NCBI GenBank assembly: GCA_965200535.1
Contig: CBDAUF010000002.1
Span: 1,054,001-1,118,000, forward strand
Source: MPNO01 sp965200535
GTDB lineage: Bacteria > Pseudomonadota > Alphaproteobacteria > MPNO01
Reading direction: 5' to 3'
DNA length: 64,000 bases
The notes beneath the pieces were generated by a model. It was not told the DNA's origin, ran no database searches, and was given only the letters and a program-made list of their open reading frames with translations. How positions within the stretch are numbered: the stretch's first letter is position 1; each line of letters begins with the position of its first letter. The position numbers and the translations under genes were made by a program. Below, piece after piece: positions 1-7,756 of the stretch.

Positions 1-66
1 GTTGTCGATGAAGCGCCGGAGCGCGTCCTTCATCATGCGGAGCTCTTCGGGCAGCTCGAAATCCAT
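1..66 (-). CDS. Acyl-CoA dehydrogenase, N-terminal fragment (runs off window)
   Basis: The first 22 codons of a leftward gene are visible, starting MDFELPEELRMMKDALRRFI. This is the usual N-terminal helix of acyl-CoA dehydrogenases (flavoenzymes that introduce the alpha-beta double bond in acyl-CoAs). A strong GGAGGA ribosome site lies 8 bases before the ATG (reverse complement of 67-80), which fixes the start. The rest lies outside the window, so substrate class and active-site glutamate cannot be judged. It is divergent from the glutathionyl-hydroquinone reductase gene. Confidence 0.6.
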   Translation of the reverse strand, partial: MDFELPEELRMMKDALRRFIDN

Positions 67-205
67 GATCCCAGTCCTCCGGGGCGCGCGGCAGATTCCG
101 TTCGACAGTAAGCGGCGGCCCCGACCACCGGTCAAGGCGGGGAGGCTCGACTTCTGCCGCCGGAGAGCTAGAGTCCGGGGCCGAGGACAGGCAGCGGAGG
201 CGGTC

Positions 206-1177
206 ATGGGCATGCTGATCGAAGGCGAGTGGATCGACGACGACGCGAAATATCGCAACCCGGAAGGCGGTGCATTCGTCCGCGCGGAGTCGATTTTCCG
301 GTCGTGGATCGCCGCCGACGGATCGTCGGGTTTCGCAGCCGAGCCAGGCCGCTACCACCTGTTTCTCGCACCCAACTGCCCGTGGGCCCACCGGACGCAG
401 ATCGTCCGACACCTCAAGGGTCTCGAGGACATGATCTCGATCAGCCTGTCCGATCTGCCGCGGACGCGGAGCTGGGCCTATTCGGAGGGCATCGGCCGCG
501 ATCTCGTGCCGGTGGACGGGATCTTCGAACTGCACCAGGCCTACGTTTCTGCCGATCCCGGCTACACCGGGCGGGTGACCGTGCCGACCCTGTTCGACAA
601 GAAGCAGTGGACGATCGTCTCCAACGAATCGTCAGAGATCGTGCGCATGCTGAACACCGAGTTCGACCATCTCGGCGCGACTCCGCTCGACCTTTACCCG
701 GAGGATCTGCGGCCCGAGATCGACGCCTTCAACGACCGCATCTACGCGACGGTCAACAACGGTGTCTACCGGACCGGTTTCGCGAAGACGCAGGAGGCCT
801 ACGAGGAAGCCTGCCGCCGCCTGTTCGAGACCCTCGACTATCTCGATGACGTGCTCGGCGAACGGCGCTACCTCTGCGGCGAGCGGCTGACCGAGGCCGA
901 CTGGCGCCTCTACCCCACCCTGGTCCGGTTCGACGTCGTCTATCACGGCCACTTCAAGTGCAACCTGAGGCGGATCGAGGACTATCCCAACCTGTCGAAC
1001 TATCTGCGCGAACTCTACCAGTATCCGGGGGTCGCCGAGAGGACGGACATCCCCGGCATCAAGCGCGGCTATTACGCCGACATGAAGCACGTCAACCCGA
1101 CCGGGATCGTTCCTCTCGGCCCCGAGATCGACCTCGGCACACCGCACGACCGGGACCGGCTGCGCAAGGCGGCTTGA
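206..1177 (+). CDS. Glutathionyl-hydroquinone reductase (Xi-class GST, YqjG/ECM4 family)
   Basis: Cytosolic enzyme that reduces glutathionyl-hydroquinones to hydroquinones with glutathione. The 323-residue protein has the family's long N-terminal extension, the catalytic motif NCPWAHRT (Cys near residue 58) and an all-alpha GST C-terminal domain containing CGERLTEADWRLYPTLVRFD. Length matches the usual 310-330 residues. The ATG at 206 is preceded by GGAGG at 196-200; an ATG two codons later is the alternative start. The open frame runs further upstream but carries no family-like sequence there. It stands alone, converging on the M15-like peptidase gene. Confidence 0.88.
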   Translation: MGMLIEGEWIDDDAKYRNPEGGAFVRAESIFRSWIAADGSSGFAAEPGRYHLFLAPNCPWAHRTQIVRHLKGLEDMISISLSDLPRTRSWAYSEGIGRDLVPVDGIFELHQAYVSADPGYTGRVTVPTLFDKKQWTIVSNESSEIVRMLNTEFDHLGATPLDLYPEDLRPEIDAFNDRIYATVNNGVYRTGFAKTQEAYEEACRRLFETLDYLDDVLGERRYLCGERLTEADWRLYPTLVRFDVVYHGHFKCNLRRIEDYPNLSNYLRELYQYPGVAERTDIPGIKRGYYADMKHVNPTGIVPLGPEIDLGTPHDRDRLRKAA

Positions 1178-1197
1178 GGGCTCGCGCTTGGGGCGGC

Positions 1198-1800
1198 CTA
1201 CCGGCCGCGGAAGGCGGGGAAACCGGGGTAGCGGTCCGCGTGATCGTCGTCGAAGCCCGGCATGCCGGGCTTCGTCAGGCATCCCTTCGGCGGCGCATAG
1301 CTGTCGATGCGCCGGGCCGGGCGCTCGTGCCACTGGATGTTGAAGGCCGCGAGCTTCGGAAAAAAGCAGAGGCTCCCGTAGGGCAGGTGGTCGTGGACGA
1401 ACCAGGCCAGCGGCCGCCAGTCGCCGGTCTCCCGGTAGCGGTCGGCAAACCACGGGATGACGATGCATGCCGTGGCTCCCATGCAGCCGTCCGCATCGCG
1501 CCGGTCCCAGATATGGCCGGCGCGGCTCGCCGCGTTGGCGGCGCAGTTGAAACCGTGCCGATTGCCGAATCCGTTGACCTCCTCGGATCGGTATCCGGAA
1601 CGGACCGAGACTGTCCCGAAGGTTTCGCGGAGCGGTTCGAGCAGCGTCTCGCACAGCCGCGTACCCGCGGCGATCGCCAGGTCCGGATCGTCCGGGATGT
1701 TGTCCAGTCCGTAAAACGCAGCGATCTCGCTGTATAGGAAATCGCGCATGAAAAACGAGGGCGACAGGCGCACCCGGCCAAGTCCCTCGAGCGCCCTCAT
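1198..1800 (-). CDS. Peptidase M15-like (D,D-carboxypeptidase fold) protein
   Basis: A protein of about 200 residues with features of the M15/hedgehog zinc-peptidase fold: SVRSGYRSEEVN in the first third, then AGHIWDRRDADG, and a C-terminal half rich in aromatic residues and histidines (FVHDHLPY, FNIQWHERPARRIDSY). Members of this family are annotated as peptidase M15; the true substrate (cell-wall peptide or other) is unknown. There is no signal peptide. The start is the in-frame ATG at 1800, chosen over one 18 bases upstream because it fits the distance from the preceding GTPase gene. It is last in the sseA-to-COG0523 leftward run. Confidence 0.6.
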   Translation of the reverse strand: MRALEGLGRVRLSPSFFMRDFLYSEIAAFYGLDNIPDDPDLAIAAGTRLCETLLEPLRETFGTVSVRSGYRSEEVNGFGNRHGFNCAANAASRAGHIWDRRDADGCMGATACIVIPWFADRYRETGDWRPLAWFVHDHLPYGSLCFFPKLAAFNIQWHERPARRIDSYAPPKGCLTKPGMPGFDDDHADRYPGFPAFRGR

Positions 1801-1824
1801 CGACCCCGGCCGGCGCACGGACCG

Positions 1825-2910
1825 CTATCCCCGCGTCCGTTCCGCCGCCGCCTTCATGTCCTCCAGGAGTCGTTCCACCGTCGCCCGGGGCAGGTCGCGG
1901 GTGATGAAGACGATGCGGCTCCGGGTATCTCCGTCGGGCCATTCGGGGAGCCGGGCGGGGTCGTGGAACAGGTGCTGCACGCCGTGGATCGCGATCGGCT
2001 TGTCCTGCCCGGCGACGTTGACGATCCCCTTGATACGGAGCAGCTTGTCCCCGTGGGCCGCGATCAGCGCACGGATCCAGGCGACGAAAGGCTCCCAGGC
2101 GAGCGGTTCGTCGTAGCGCAGGCAATAGGCCCGGATGGTGTCGTCGTGGCGGTTGACGTCGTGCCCGCCCCCGTCCGGGTGATGATGGTGATGCCCGTCT
2201 CCGCCGTCCTCTCCATAGGCTTCGTCGCGCAGCCAGCGCTGCACGTCGAGGCTCTTGCTCACCGGGTCGTAGAGACCGGTATCGAACAGGGCGTCCGGCG
2301 AGACCGCGCCGTGTTCTGCGCGGACGATCGAGGCGCCCGGGTTGAGCGCGCGCAGGTTGGCCTCGAGCGCCCGGAGCGCGTCTTCCCCGGCGAGATCGGG
2401 TTTGGTGACGACGATCCGGTCGGCAACCGCCGCCTGCTTGACCGATTCCCGGTGACGGCCGAGCTGGAGGGCGCCGTTGACCCCGTCCACCGCGGTCACC
2501 ACGCCGTCCAGGGCGTAATGCTCGGCGATGATCCGGTCGGTCATCAGCGTATGGATGATCGGCGCCGGATCGGCGAGCCCGGTGGTCTCGATGAGGACCC
2601 GCGCGAAGGCCGGAACCTCACCCCGCGCCCGCTTGACGAACAGCTCTTGCAGAGCGCGCGCCAGATCGCCGCGCACGGTGCAGCAGAGACAGCCGGCGTT
2701 GAGCAGCACGGTGTCGTCGTCGATCCGCTCGATCAGGTGATGGTCGAGCCCGATCTCGCCGAACTCGTTGATCAGGACAGCCGTTTCCGCCATCCGGGGG
2801 TGCTTCAGCAACGCATTGACAAGTGTGGTCTTTCCGGCGCCGAGAAAGCCCGTGAGCATGGATGTCTGGACGATGTCCCCGCTCTCGGGAGGGCGTTCCG
2901 CGCCGGTCAT
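1825..2910 (-). CDS. COG0523 (CobW/P47K) metal-chaperone GTPase with His-rich loop
   Basis: G3E-family P-loop GTPase of 361 residues. Walker A is GFLGAGKTT (about residues 21-29), followed by NEFGE and the metal-binding CLCC (74-77). A histidine-rich insertion (HHHHHPDGGGH near residue 230) precedes the CobW C-terminal domain. Family members deliver zinc, cobalt or nickel, or help nitrile hydratase assembly. The His loop suggests metal storage or delivery, but the client is not shown here. Its ATG overlaps the hisI stop by 4 bases (ATGA), implying translational coupling. A second paralogue without the His loop lies at 22115-23089. Confidence 0.85.
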   Translation of the reverse strand: MTGAERPPESGDIVQTSMLTGFLGAGKTTLVNALLKHPRMAETAVLINEFGEIGLDHHLIERIDDDTVLLNAGCLCCTVRGDLARALQELFVKRARGEVPAFARVLIETTGLADPAPIIHTLMTDRIIAEHYALDGVVTAVDGVNGALQLGRHRESVKQAAVADRIVVTKPDLAGEDALRALEANLRALNPGASIVRAEHGAVSPDALFDTGLYDPVSKSLDVQRWLRDEAYGEDGGDGHHHHHPDGGGHDVNRHDDTIRAYCLRYDEPLAWEPFVAWIRALIAAHGDKLLRIKGIVNVAGQDKPIAIHGVQHLFHDPARLPEWPDGDTRSRIVFITRDLPRATVERLLEDMKAAAERTRG

Positions 2911-3341
2911 TTTCCGTAGAGCTCGGCAGGGTCGGTCACGACCCCGGCGACGATGGCGAGACCGTCGCTGCGGGCCGCGCGAAAGAAGCAGCTTCGCCGT
3001 CCGGTGTGACAGGCGACGCCGGTCTGGTCGACCGCAAGCAGCAGGGTGTCGCCGTCGCAGTCGACTTTGAGTTCGACCAGTCTCTGAACTTGACCTGATG
3101 TCTCACCCTTGCGCCATAACCTTTTGCGTGAACGGGAGAAATAGCAAACCTTCCCGGTGGAAAGAGTTTCGGCGACCGCGTCCCGGTTCATCCACGCCAT
3201 CATCAGCACTTCGCCGCTGTCGTGCTGCTGGGCTATCGCCGGCACCAGCCCGTCGCCGTTCCACGCGATGGCGTCCAGGGCCGCCGAGATGCCTGCCCGG
3301 GATACGCCCGCCGATGTTGTCGTTTCGCTGTCGCCGGTCAT
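2907..3341 (-). CDS. hisI: Phosphoribosyl-AMP cyclohydrolase
   Basis: Third step of histidine biosynthesis: opens the purine ring of phosphoribosyl-AMP. The 144-residue protein has the metal-binding motifs VDCDGDTLL and TGVACHTGRRSCFF, the conserved VLMMAWMN, and YFSRSRKRLWRKGETSG. It is a stand-alone cyclohydrolase with no HisE domain, as is usual in alphaproteobacteria. It lies away from other his genes, 13 bases after the cystathionine beta-lyase gene, and overlaps the COG0523 GTPase start by 4 bases. The neighbouring zinc-type chaperone is notable because HisI is a zinc enzyme. Confidence 0.95.
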   Translation of the reverse strand: MTGDSETTTSAGVSRAGISAALDAIAWNGDGLVPAIAQQHDSGEVLMMAWMNRDAVAETLSTGKVCYFSRSRKRLWRKGETSGQVQRLVELKVDCDGDTLLLAVDQTGVACHTGRRSCFFRAARSDGLAIVAGVVTDPAELYGK

Positions 3342-3354
3342 GCGATGCCGCCGG

Positions 3355-4524
3355 TCACCGCGCCGCGTTCAGCCGGGCGAAGCCGCGTTCGAGGTCGTCG
3401 ATCAGATCGTCGGTATCCTCGAGCCCTGCATGGATGCGGATCGTCGGGCCCTCGTCCCACACGGTCGCCGAGCGGATCGCAGCCGGGTTGGTGGGCAGGA
3501 TCAGGCTCTCGAAGCCGCCCCAGCTCGCGCCCATCGAGAATAGATTCATGCCGTCGAGCATCGCCGCGAGGGCCGATTCCGGGGCCGGGTTGAGGACCAC
3601 CCCGAACAGCCCGCAAGCGCCCCGGAAGTCCCGTTTCCACAGCGCGTGTCCCGGGTCTTCGGGAAGGGCGGGGTGGAGGACCCGCTTGACTTCCGGGCGG
3701 TCCTGAAGCCAGCGGGCGAGCGTGAGCCCGTTCCGGTGGTGCTGGCGAAGCCGTACCGGGAGGGTGCGCAGCCCGCGCAGCGCGAGGTAGACGTCGTCCG
3801 GCCCGCAGGCGGCGCCGAGATCGGCGGCGGACTGGCGGATTTTCGGCCACAGGGCTTCGGTCGTGGTGATCGCACCCATCATCACGTCGGAATGGCCGAC
3901 GATGTACTTGGTCGCCGCCTGCACCGAAACGTCGACACCGTGTTCGAACGGCTTGAACAGGACGCCGGCGCTCCACGTGTTGTCGATAACGACCACGGCG
4001 CCGGCCGCGTGCGCCGCATCGGCGACGGCCGGGATGTCCGTCATCTCGAAGGTCAGCGAGCCCGGCGACTCGACATAGACGATGCGGGTGCGCTCGCCGG
4101 CCAATCCGCCCACCCCGCCGCCGATGGACGGATCGAAATAGGTGGTTTCGACCCCGAAGCGGCCGAGAAAAGAATCGCAGAAACGCCGCGCCGGACCGTA
4201 GACATTGTCCGCCATCAGGATGTGGTCGCCGGCCTCGACGAAAGCGAGGATGGCAGCGTTGATGGCAGCGAGACCGGACCCCAGGCAGACCGCCCGGTCG
4301 CCGCCTTCGGTGGCGGCCACCGCTTCCTCCAGCGCCGTGTGGGTCGGGGTTCCGTGCCGTCCGTAGGTGTAGACCCCGGCTTCGAAACGCCGGTCGCGCG
4401 CGCTGCGCATCGCGGCCACTGTCGGATGGGTGATCGTCGAGGCGTGATAGACTGGCGGGTTGACGATGCCGAAATTGGCCTCGGGATCGCGCCCCGCCGT
4501 GGTGATGACTGTGTCTTCTTTCAT
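3355..4524 (-). CDS. metC: Cystathionine beta-lyase (PLP-dependent)
   Basis: Cleaves cystathionine to homocysteine, pyruvate and ammonia in methionine synthesis; a Cys/Met-metabolism PLP enzyme of 389 residues. Visible motifs are YTYGRHGTPTH near the N-terminus, GDHILMADNVYGP, VIDNTWSAG and the PLP-lysine region QAATKYIVGHSDVMMG. The residues around the substrate pocket fit the alphaproteobacterial beta-lyase group, though gamma-lyases are close relatives. The start MKEDTVITTAG is the conserved beginning; the open frame continues upstream without homology. It follows sseA by 71 bases and precedes hisI. Confidence 0.9.
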   Translation of the reverse strand: MKEDTVITTAGRDPEANFGIVNPPVYHASTITHPTVAAMRSARDRRFEAGVYTYGRHGTPTHTALEEAVAATEGGDRAVCLGSGLAAINAAILAFVEAGDHILMADNVYGPARRFCDSFLGRFGVETTYFDPSIGGGVGGLAGERTRIVYVESPGSLTFEMTDIPAVADAAHAAGAVVVIDNTWSAGVLFKPFEHGVDVSVQAATKYIVGHSDVMMGAITTTEALWPKIRQSAADLGAACGPDDVYLALRGLRTLPVRLRQHHRNGLTLARWLQDRPEVKRVLHPALPEDPGHALWKRDFRGACGLFGVVLNPAPESALAAMLDGMNLFSMGASWGGFESLILPTNPAAIRSATVWDEGPTIRIHAGLEDTDDLIDDLERGFARLNAAR

Positions 4525-4595
4525 GTCCCGGCAACGTGGGGTGGTAAAGGGCCGCGCATCCTGCCAGCCGGACCGGGGCGGCGCCAGCCGGAACT

Positions 4596-5447
4596 TCAGG
4601 TTTCGACCGGCGTATCGGCGCGCATTCCCCATTCCGACCACGATCCGTCGTAGACGGCAACCTCGTCCTGGCCGATCAGGTGAAGGCCGAAGGCGAGCAA
4701 CGAGGCGGTGACCCCCGACCCGCAGGTGGTCGTGACCGGCCGGGAGGCATCGATACCCGCACTGTCGAACAGCGCGCGCAGTTCGGCCGGCGGCCTGACG
4801 GTTCCCGTTTCCGGGTCCACCAGGCGGGAGTAGGGGAGGTTGCGGCTGCCCGGGATGTGACCGGACCGGCACCCCGGCCGCGGCTCGGGCTCCGCGCCGG
4901 AAAAGCGGGCGGCGGATCGGGCGTCGAGAATTTGCATGCCGCCGCGGTCGAGGCCGGCGAGAATCCGTTCCAGATCGCAGACGCGCTCGGGGCGGGGCCG
5001 GGCGGCGAACGGTTCCGCGGCGCGCCGCGTTGCCGCCGGCCCTGCTTCGGTCGATCTGCCTTCGGCGGTCCATTTGCCGAGACCGCCGTCGAGGATCGAG
5101 ACCGCATCGTGGCCGAAATAGCGCAGCATCCACCACGCCCGGCCGACGGTCATCATGCCGACCCGGTCGTAGACGACGACCCGTGTCGAAGCGCCGATGC
5201 CGAGCTCGTCCATCCAAGCGGCAAACTGCGCCGGGGCCGGCGCCATGTGGGGTCTCGGGTCGGCCTGGTCGGCGATGCCGTCGATGTCCCAGAACGCCGC
5301 CCCCCGGATGTGCCCGCGCTCGAATTCGGCGCGGCCCGACCGGCCGTCGTTCGGCAGGTACCAGGTGGTCTCGACGACGCGAACGCCGGAATTGTCGAGA
5401 TTGGCGTCGAGCCATTCGGTCGATACCAGGGCGCCCGGTTCCGGCAT
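4596..5447 (-). CDS. sseA: 3-mercaptopyruvate / thiosulfate sulfurtransferase (two rhodanese domains)
   Basis: Transfers sulfur from 3-mercaptopyruvate or thiosulfate to thiol acceptors. The 283-residue protein has two rhodanese domains: an inactive N-terminal one (RGAAFWDIDGIAD, YDRVGMM) and a catalytic C-terminal one with CGSGVTA, the mercaptopyruvate-type active loop, around Cys242. The start is supported by GGGAG upstream (reverse complement of 5455-5462). It is divergent from fdhD, which itself needs a sulfur donor, and is first in the leftward run that continues with metC and hisI. Confidence 0.92.
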   Translation of the reverse strand: MPEPGALVSTEWLDANLDNSGVRVVETTWYLPNDGRSGRAEFERGHIRGAAFWDIDGIADQADPRPHMAPAPAQFAAWMDELGIGASTRVVVYDRVGMMTVGRAWWMLRYFGHDAVSILDGGLGKWTAEGRSTEAGPAATRRAAEPFAARPRPERVCDLERILAGLDRGGMQILDARSAARFSGAEPEPRPGCRSGHIPGSRNLPYSRLVDPETGTVRPPAELRALFDSAGIDASRPVTTTCGSGVTASLLAFGLHLIGQDEVAVYDGSWSEWGMRADTPVET

Positions 5448-5562
5448 GAAGCGATCTCCCGTCTCGCCGCCGCTCCGATTCGCGGCGCGGGCGAAGTCTA
5501 CACCGCCGCCCCGCGCCGGCGAAGGGCTGCGGCGGTCCGGACCGGGCCGCGGCCCCGCCCGG

Positions 5563-5591
5563 TTGTCCGTTGCGCCGGGCGGCGACATATT
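5563..5591 (+). promoter_or_regulatory. Candidate sigma-70-type promoter for fdhD operon (possible leaderless start)
   Basis: TTGTCC (5563-5568), a 17-base spacer and CATATT (5586-5591). The expected transcription start falls at or within a base or two of the fdhD ATG at 5598, and there is no purine-rich ribosome site before that ATG. Together these suggest a leaderless or nearly leaderless transcript. Each hexamer matches consensus at four of six positions. Confidence 0.4.
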
Positions 5592-5597
5592 CCCTGC

Positions 5598-6470
5598 ATG
5601 GACGACTATCTGGTCAAACCCGACCCCGGCGATGCGCGGCTCACCGAGCGCGTTCCGGGCGTCGATCAGGACGGCATGGCGATCGAGACATCGGTCACCG
5701 TGGAACGGCCGCTGACGCTGTTTCTCAACAGCCAGGAGATCGTCACCCTGATGACGATCGGCGATTACGTCGATTGTCTCGCGGTCGGCTATCTCGTCAA
5801 CCAGAACATGCTGCGCGGCGGCGATACGGTGACCGGCGTCGATTACGACGAGGAGATCGAGACCGTCGTCGTCCGCACCGAGCACGAGACCAATTTCGAG
5901 GAGCGGCTTCGCAAGCGGACGCGAACCTCCGGCTGCGCCCTCGGCACCATCTTCGGCGACGTTATGGAGACGTTCGAGGAAGTCGTTCTCGATCCCGACG
6001 CGGTCATCAGGACATCGTGGCTCTACGCGCTCGCGAAGGCGATCAACACCACGCCCAGCCTCTACCTCGAGGCCGGGGCGATCCACGGCTGCGTCCTCTG
6101 CGAGAAGGACCGGCCGCTGATCTACATGGAAGATGTCGGCCGCCACAACGCAGTCGACAAGATCGCCGGCTACATGCGGCTCAACGGCATCGCGCCGGAA
6201 GGCAAGATGTTCTACACGACGGGCCGCCTGACCAGCGAGATGGTGATCAAGACGGTGCAGATGAGGATCCCGATCCTGGTCTCCCGTTCGGGCTTCACCG
6301 CCTGGGGGGTCGAACTGGCGCGCCAGGCCGACCTCACCCTGATTGGCCGCGCCAGGGGGCGGCGTTTCATCGCGCTCGCGGGCGAACGCCGGATCGTCTA
6401 CGACGCCGACCCGAAGGCGGTCGGCGACGAACCGGCGGGGGTTCAGCGCAAGGCGGGGCGCGCCGGATGA
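5598..6470 (+). CDS. fdhD: FdhD-family sulfurtransferase for formate dehydrogenase (variant cysteine motif)
   Basis: FdhD passes sulfur from a cysteine desulfurase to the bis-MGD cofactor of formate dehydrogenase. The 290-residue protein shows the family core MEDVGRHNAVDKIAGYM and TTGRLTSEMVIKT. It departs from the standard form: the loop usually written CGxCG reads TSGCALGT (Cys113, second Cys replaced by Gly), while a CxxC occurs later as HGCVLCEK (Cys165/Cys168), just before the conserved GRHNA segment. The single Cys at 113 could still carry persulfide. It is first in an operon with a GIY-YIG gene and mobA, agreeing with a role in molybdoenzyme maturation. Confidence 0.88.
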   Translation: MDDYLVKPDPGDARLTERVPGVDQDGMAIETSVTVERPLTLFLNSQEIVTLMTIGDYVDCLAVGYLVNQNMLRGGDTVTGVDYDEEIETVVVRTEHETNFEERLRKRTRTSGCALGTIFGDVMETFEEVVLDPDAVIRTSWLYALAKAINTTPSLYLEAGAIHGCVLCEKDRPLIYMEDVGRHNAVDKIAGYMRLNGIAPEGKMFYTTGRLTSEMVIKTVQMRIPILVSRSGFTAWGVELARQADLTLIGRARGRRFIALAGERRIVYDADPKAVGDEPAGVQRKAGRAG

Positions 6471-6477
6471 GAACGCC

Positions 6478-7086
6478 GTGGAGTTGACGCTGGCATGGCA
6501 GGGCCCCGTCGGTGCGGGGCTGTTTCCCGACGACGGCGAAGCGCTCGAGGCGCTGCGCGCGCCCGGCGTCTACCTGCGCATCAAGACGTATGCGCGCGGC
6601 CGGACAGTCAGCTATGTCGGGCAGAGCCGGGATCTCCTGACCCGGATCGACCAGCACCTGACGGCGATGCTCTCCCTCCAGACGCCGCTGCGCGACGACG
6701 GTGCACGGACCGTCTTCGCGGGCGATGCCGGCGCGCGGCTGGCCGCCTACAACGACCTGCGCGGGGCGGCCGGACTCGCGGTGGAGGACGTCCTGCGAAC
6801 CCGTTTCTACCTTGCGCCCTGCGACGCCGGCTTCGCACCCGACCGGCTCGATCTCGTCGAGGGCGCCCTGAAAGCGAGGCTCGAACAGCGGGTCGCAGCG
6901 GGTGCGGGCCTGGCTGCCTGCGAGAATGTGCAGGGAGTCCCGCGCGATCCGTTCGCCGACATCGTCCGGATCGTCCAGGACACGACGGCGCTGGCGCCCG
7001 GGGACGCCGGCACGATCGCCCTTTCCCTCGGCGCAGAGCCTATCCTGCTGGACGCCGCCCTGGTCGGGACGGGTCATGCCGAATAG
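6478..7086 (+). CDS. GIY-YIG-fold protein in the molybdenum-cofactor operon
   Basis: The protein has about 202 residues from a GTG start. It carries the main GIY-YIG landmarks in order: GVYL (30-33), YVGQS (46-50), arginines at 51 and 56 followed by QH, a glutamate in DLVEGALKARL (Glu128) and an asparagine in CENVQG (Asn150). GIY-YIG domains are nucleases or derived binding folds; no extra DNA-binding domain is visible. It sits 7 bases after fdhD and overlaps mobA by 11 bases, so it is co-translated with cofactor genes. Its actual job is unknown. Confidence 0.65.
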   Translation: MELTLAWQGPVGAGLFPDDGEALEALRAPGVYLRIKTYARGRTVSYVGQSRDLLTRIDQHLTAMLSLQTPLRDDGARTVFAGDAGARLAAYNDLRGAAGLAVEDVLRTRFYLAPCDAGFAPDRLDLVEGALKARLEQRVAAGAGLAACENVQGVPRDPFADIVRIVQDTTALAPGDAGTIALSLGAEPILLDAALVGTGHAE

Positions 7087-7738
7087 CGTCCCTCGGAGCG
7101 CCGTTCGCGCTGGAGGGAGCCGCCGCGCGCGGCCGCCGGTCGCCGGCATCGTGCTCGCAGGCGGGCTGTCGCGGCGGATGGGCGGCGGCGACAAGGCGCT
7201 CCGTACGCTTGCCGGACGCTCGATCCTGGCGCATGTGATCGCGCGCGCCCGACCGCAGGTCGATGCGCTCGCCCTCAACGCCAACGGCGATCCGGCCCGG
7301 TTCGCCGCGACCGGCCTTCCGGTCGTTCCCGATACCGTGGATGGCTACGCGGGCCCCCTGGCCGGTGTGCTCGCCGGGCTGGAATGGGCGCGCGGCCGCG
7401 ATCCGGGATGCCCCTATGTCGCGAGCTTTGCCTGCGATGCGCCGTTCCTGCCGACCAATCTGGTGGACCGGCTGTGGCAGGCGATGGAGGAGGGCGGGGC
7501 CGAAATAGCGTGCGCGCGGTCAGGCGGGCGCGAACACCCGGTCTTCGGTCTCTGGCCGGTGGCGCTCGCCGGCGAGTTGCGAGCGGCCCTGGTCGAGGAA
7601 GGTGTCCGCAAGGTCGATGTCTGGACCGCGCGGTACCGTCTGGTTCATGCTGGATTTCCCGCCGCCCCGGCCGATCCCTTCTTCAACGTCAACCGCCCCT
7701 CCGATATCGCCGAGGCCGAGGCGATTCTCGCGGTCTGA
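7076..7738 (+). CDS. mobA: Molybdenum cofactor guanylyltransferase
   Basis: Attaches GMP to molybdopterin to make MGD, the cofactor form used by formate dehydrogenase and other DMSO-reductase-family enzymes. The 220-residue protein contains the nucleotidyltransferase signature GIVLAGGLSRRMGGGDKAL (about 24-42), the PDTVDGYAGPLAGVLAGLEWA segment split over the metal site, and FACDAPFLP. Length fits the family. Its ATG lies inside the 3' end of the GIY-YIG gene, which suggests translational coupling. It converges on ubiA, 18 bases away. Confidence 0.93.
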   Translation: MPNSVPRSAVRAGGSRRARPPVAGIVLAGGLSRRMGGGDKALRTLAGRSILAHVIARARPQVDALALNANGDPARFAATGLPVVPDTVDGYAGPLAGVLAGLEWARGRDPGCPYVASFACDAPFLPTNLVDRLWQAMEEGGAEIACARSGGREHPVFGLWPVALAGELRAALVEEGVRKVDVWTARYRLVHAGFPAAPADPFFNVNRPSDIAEAEAILAV

Positions 7739-7756
7739 GCGCACGGGCGCCGCCGC

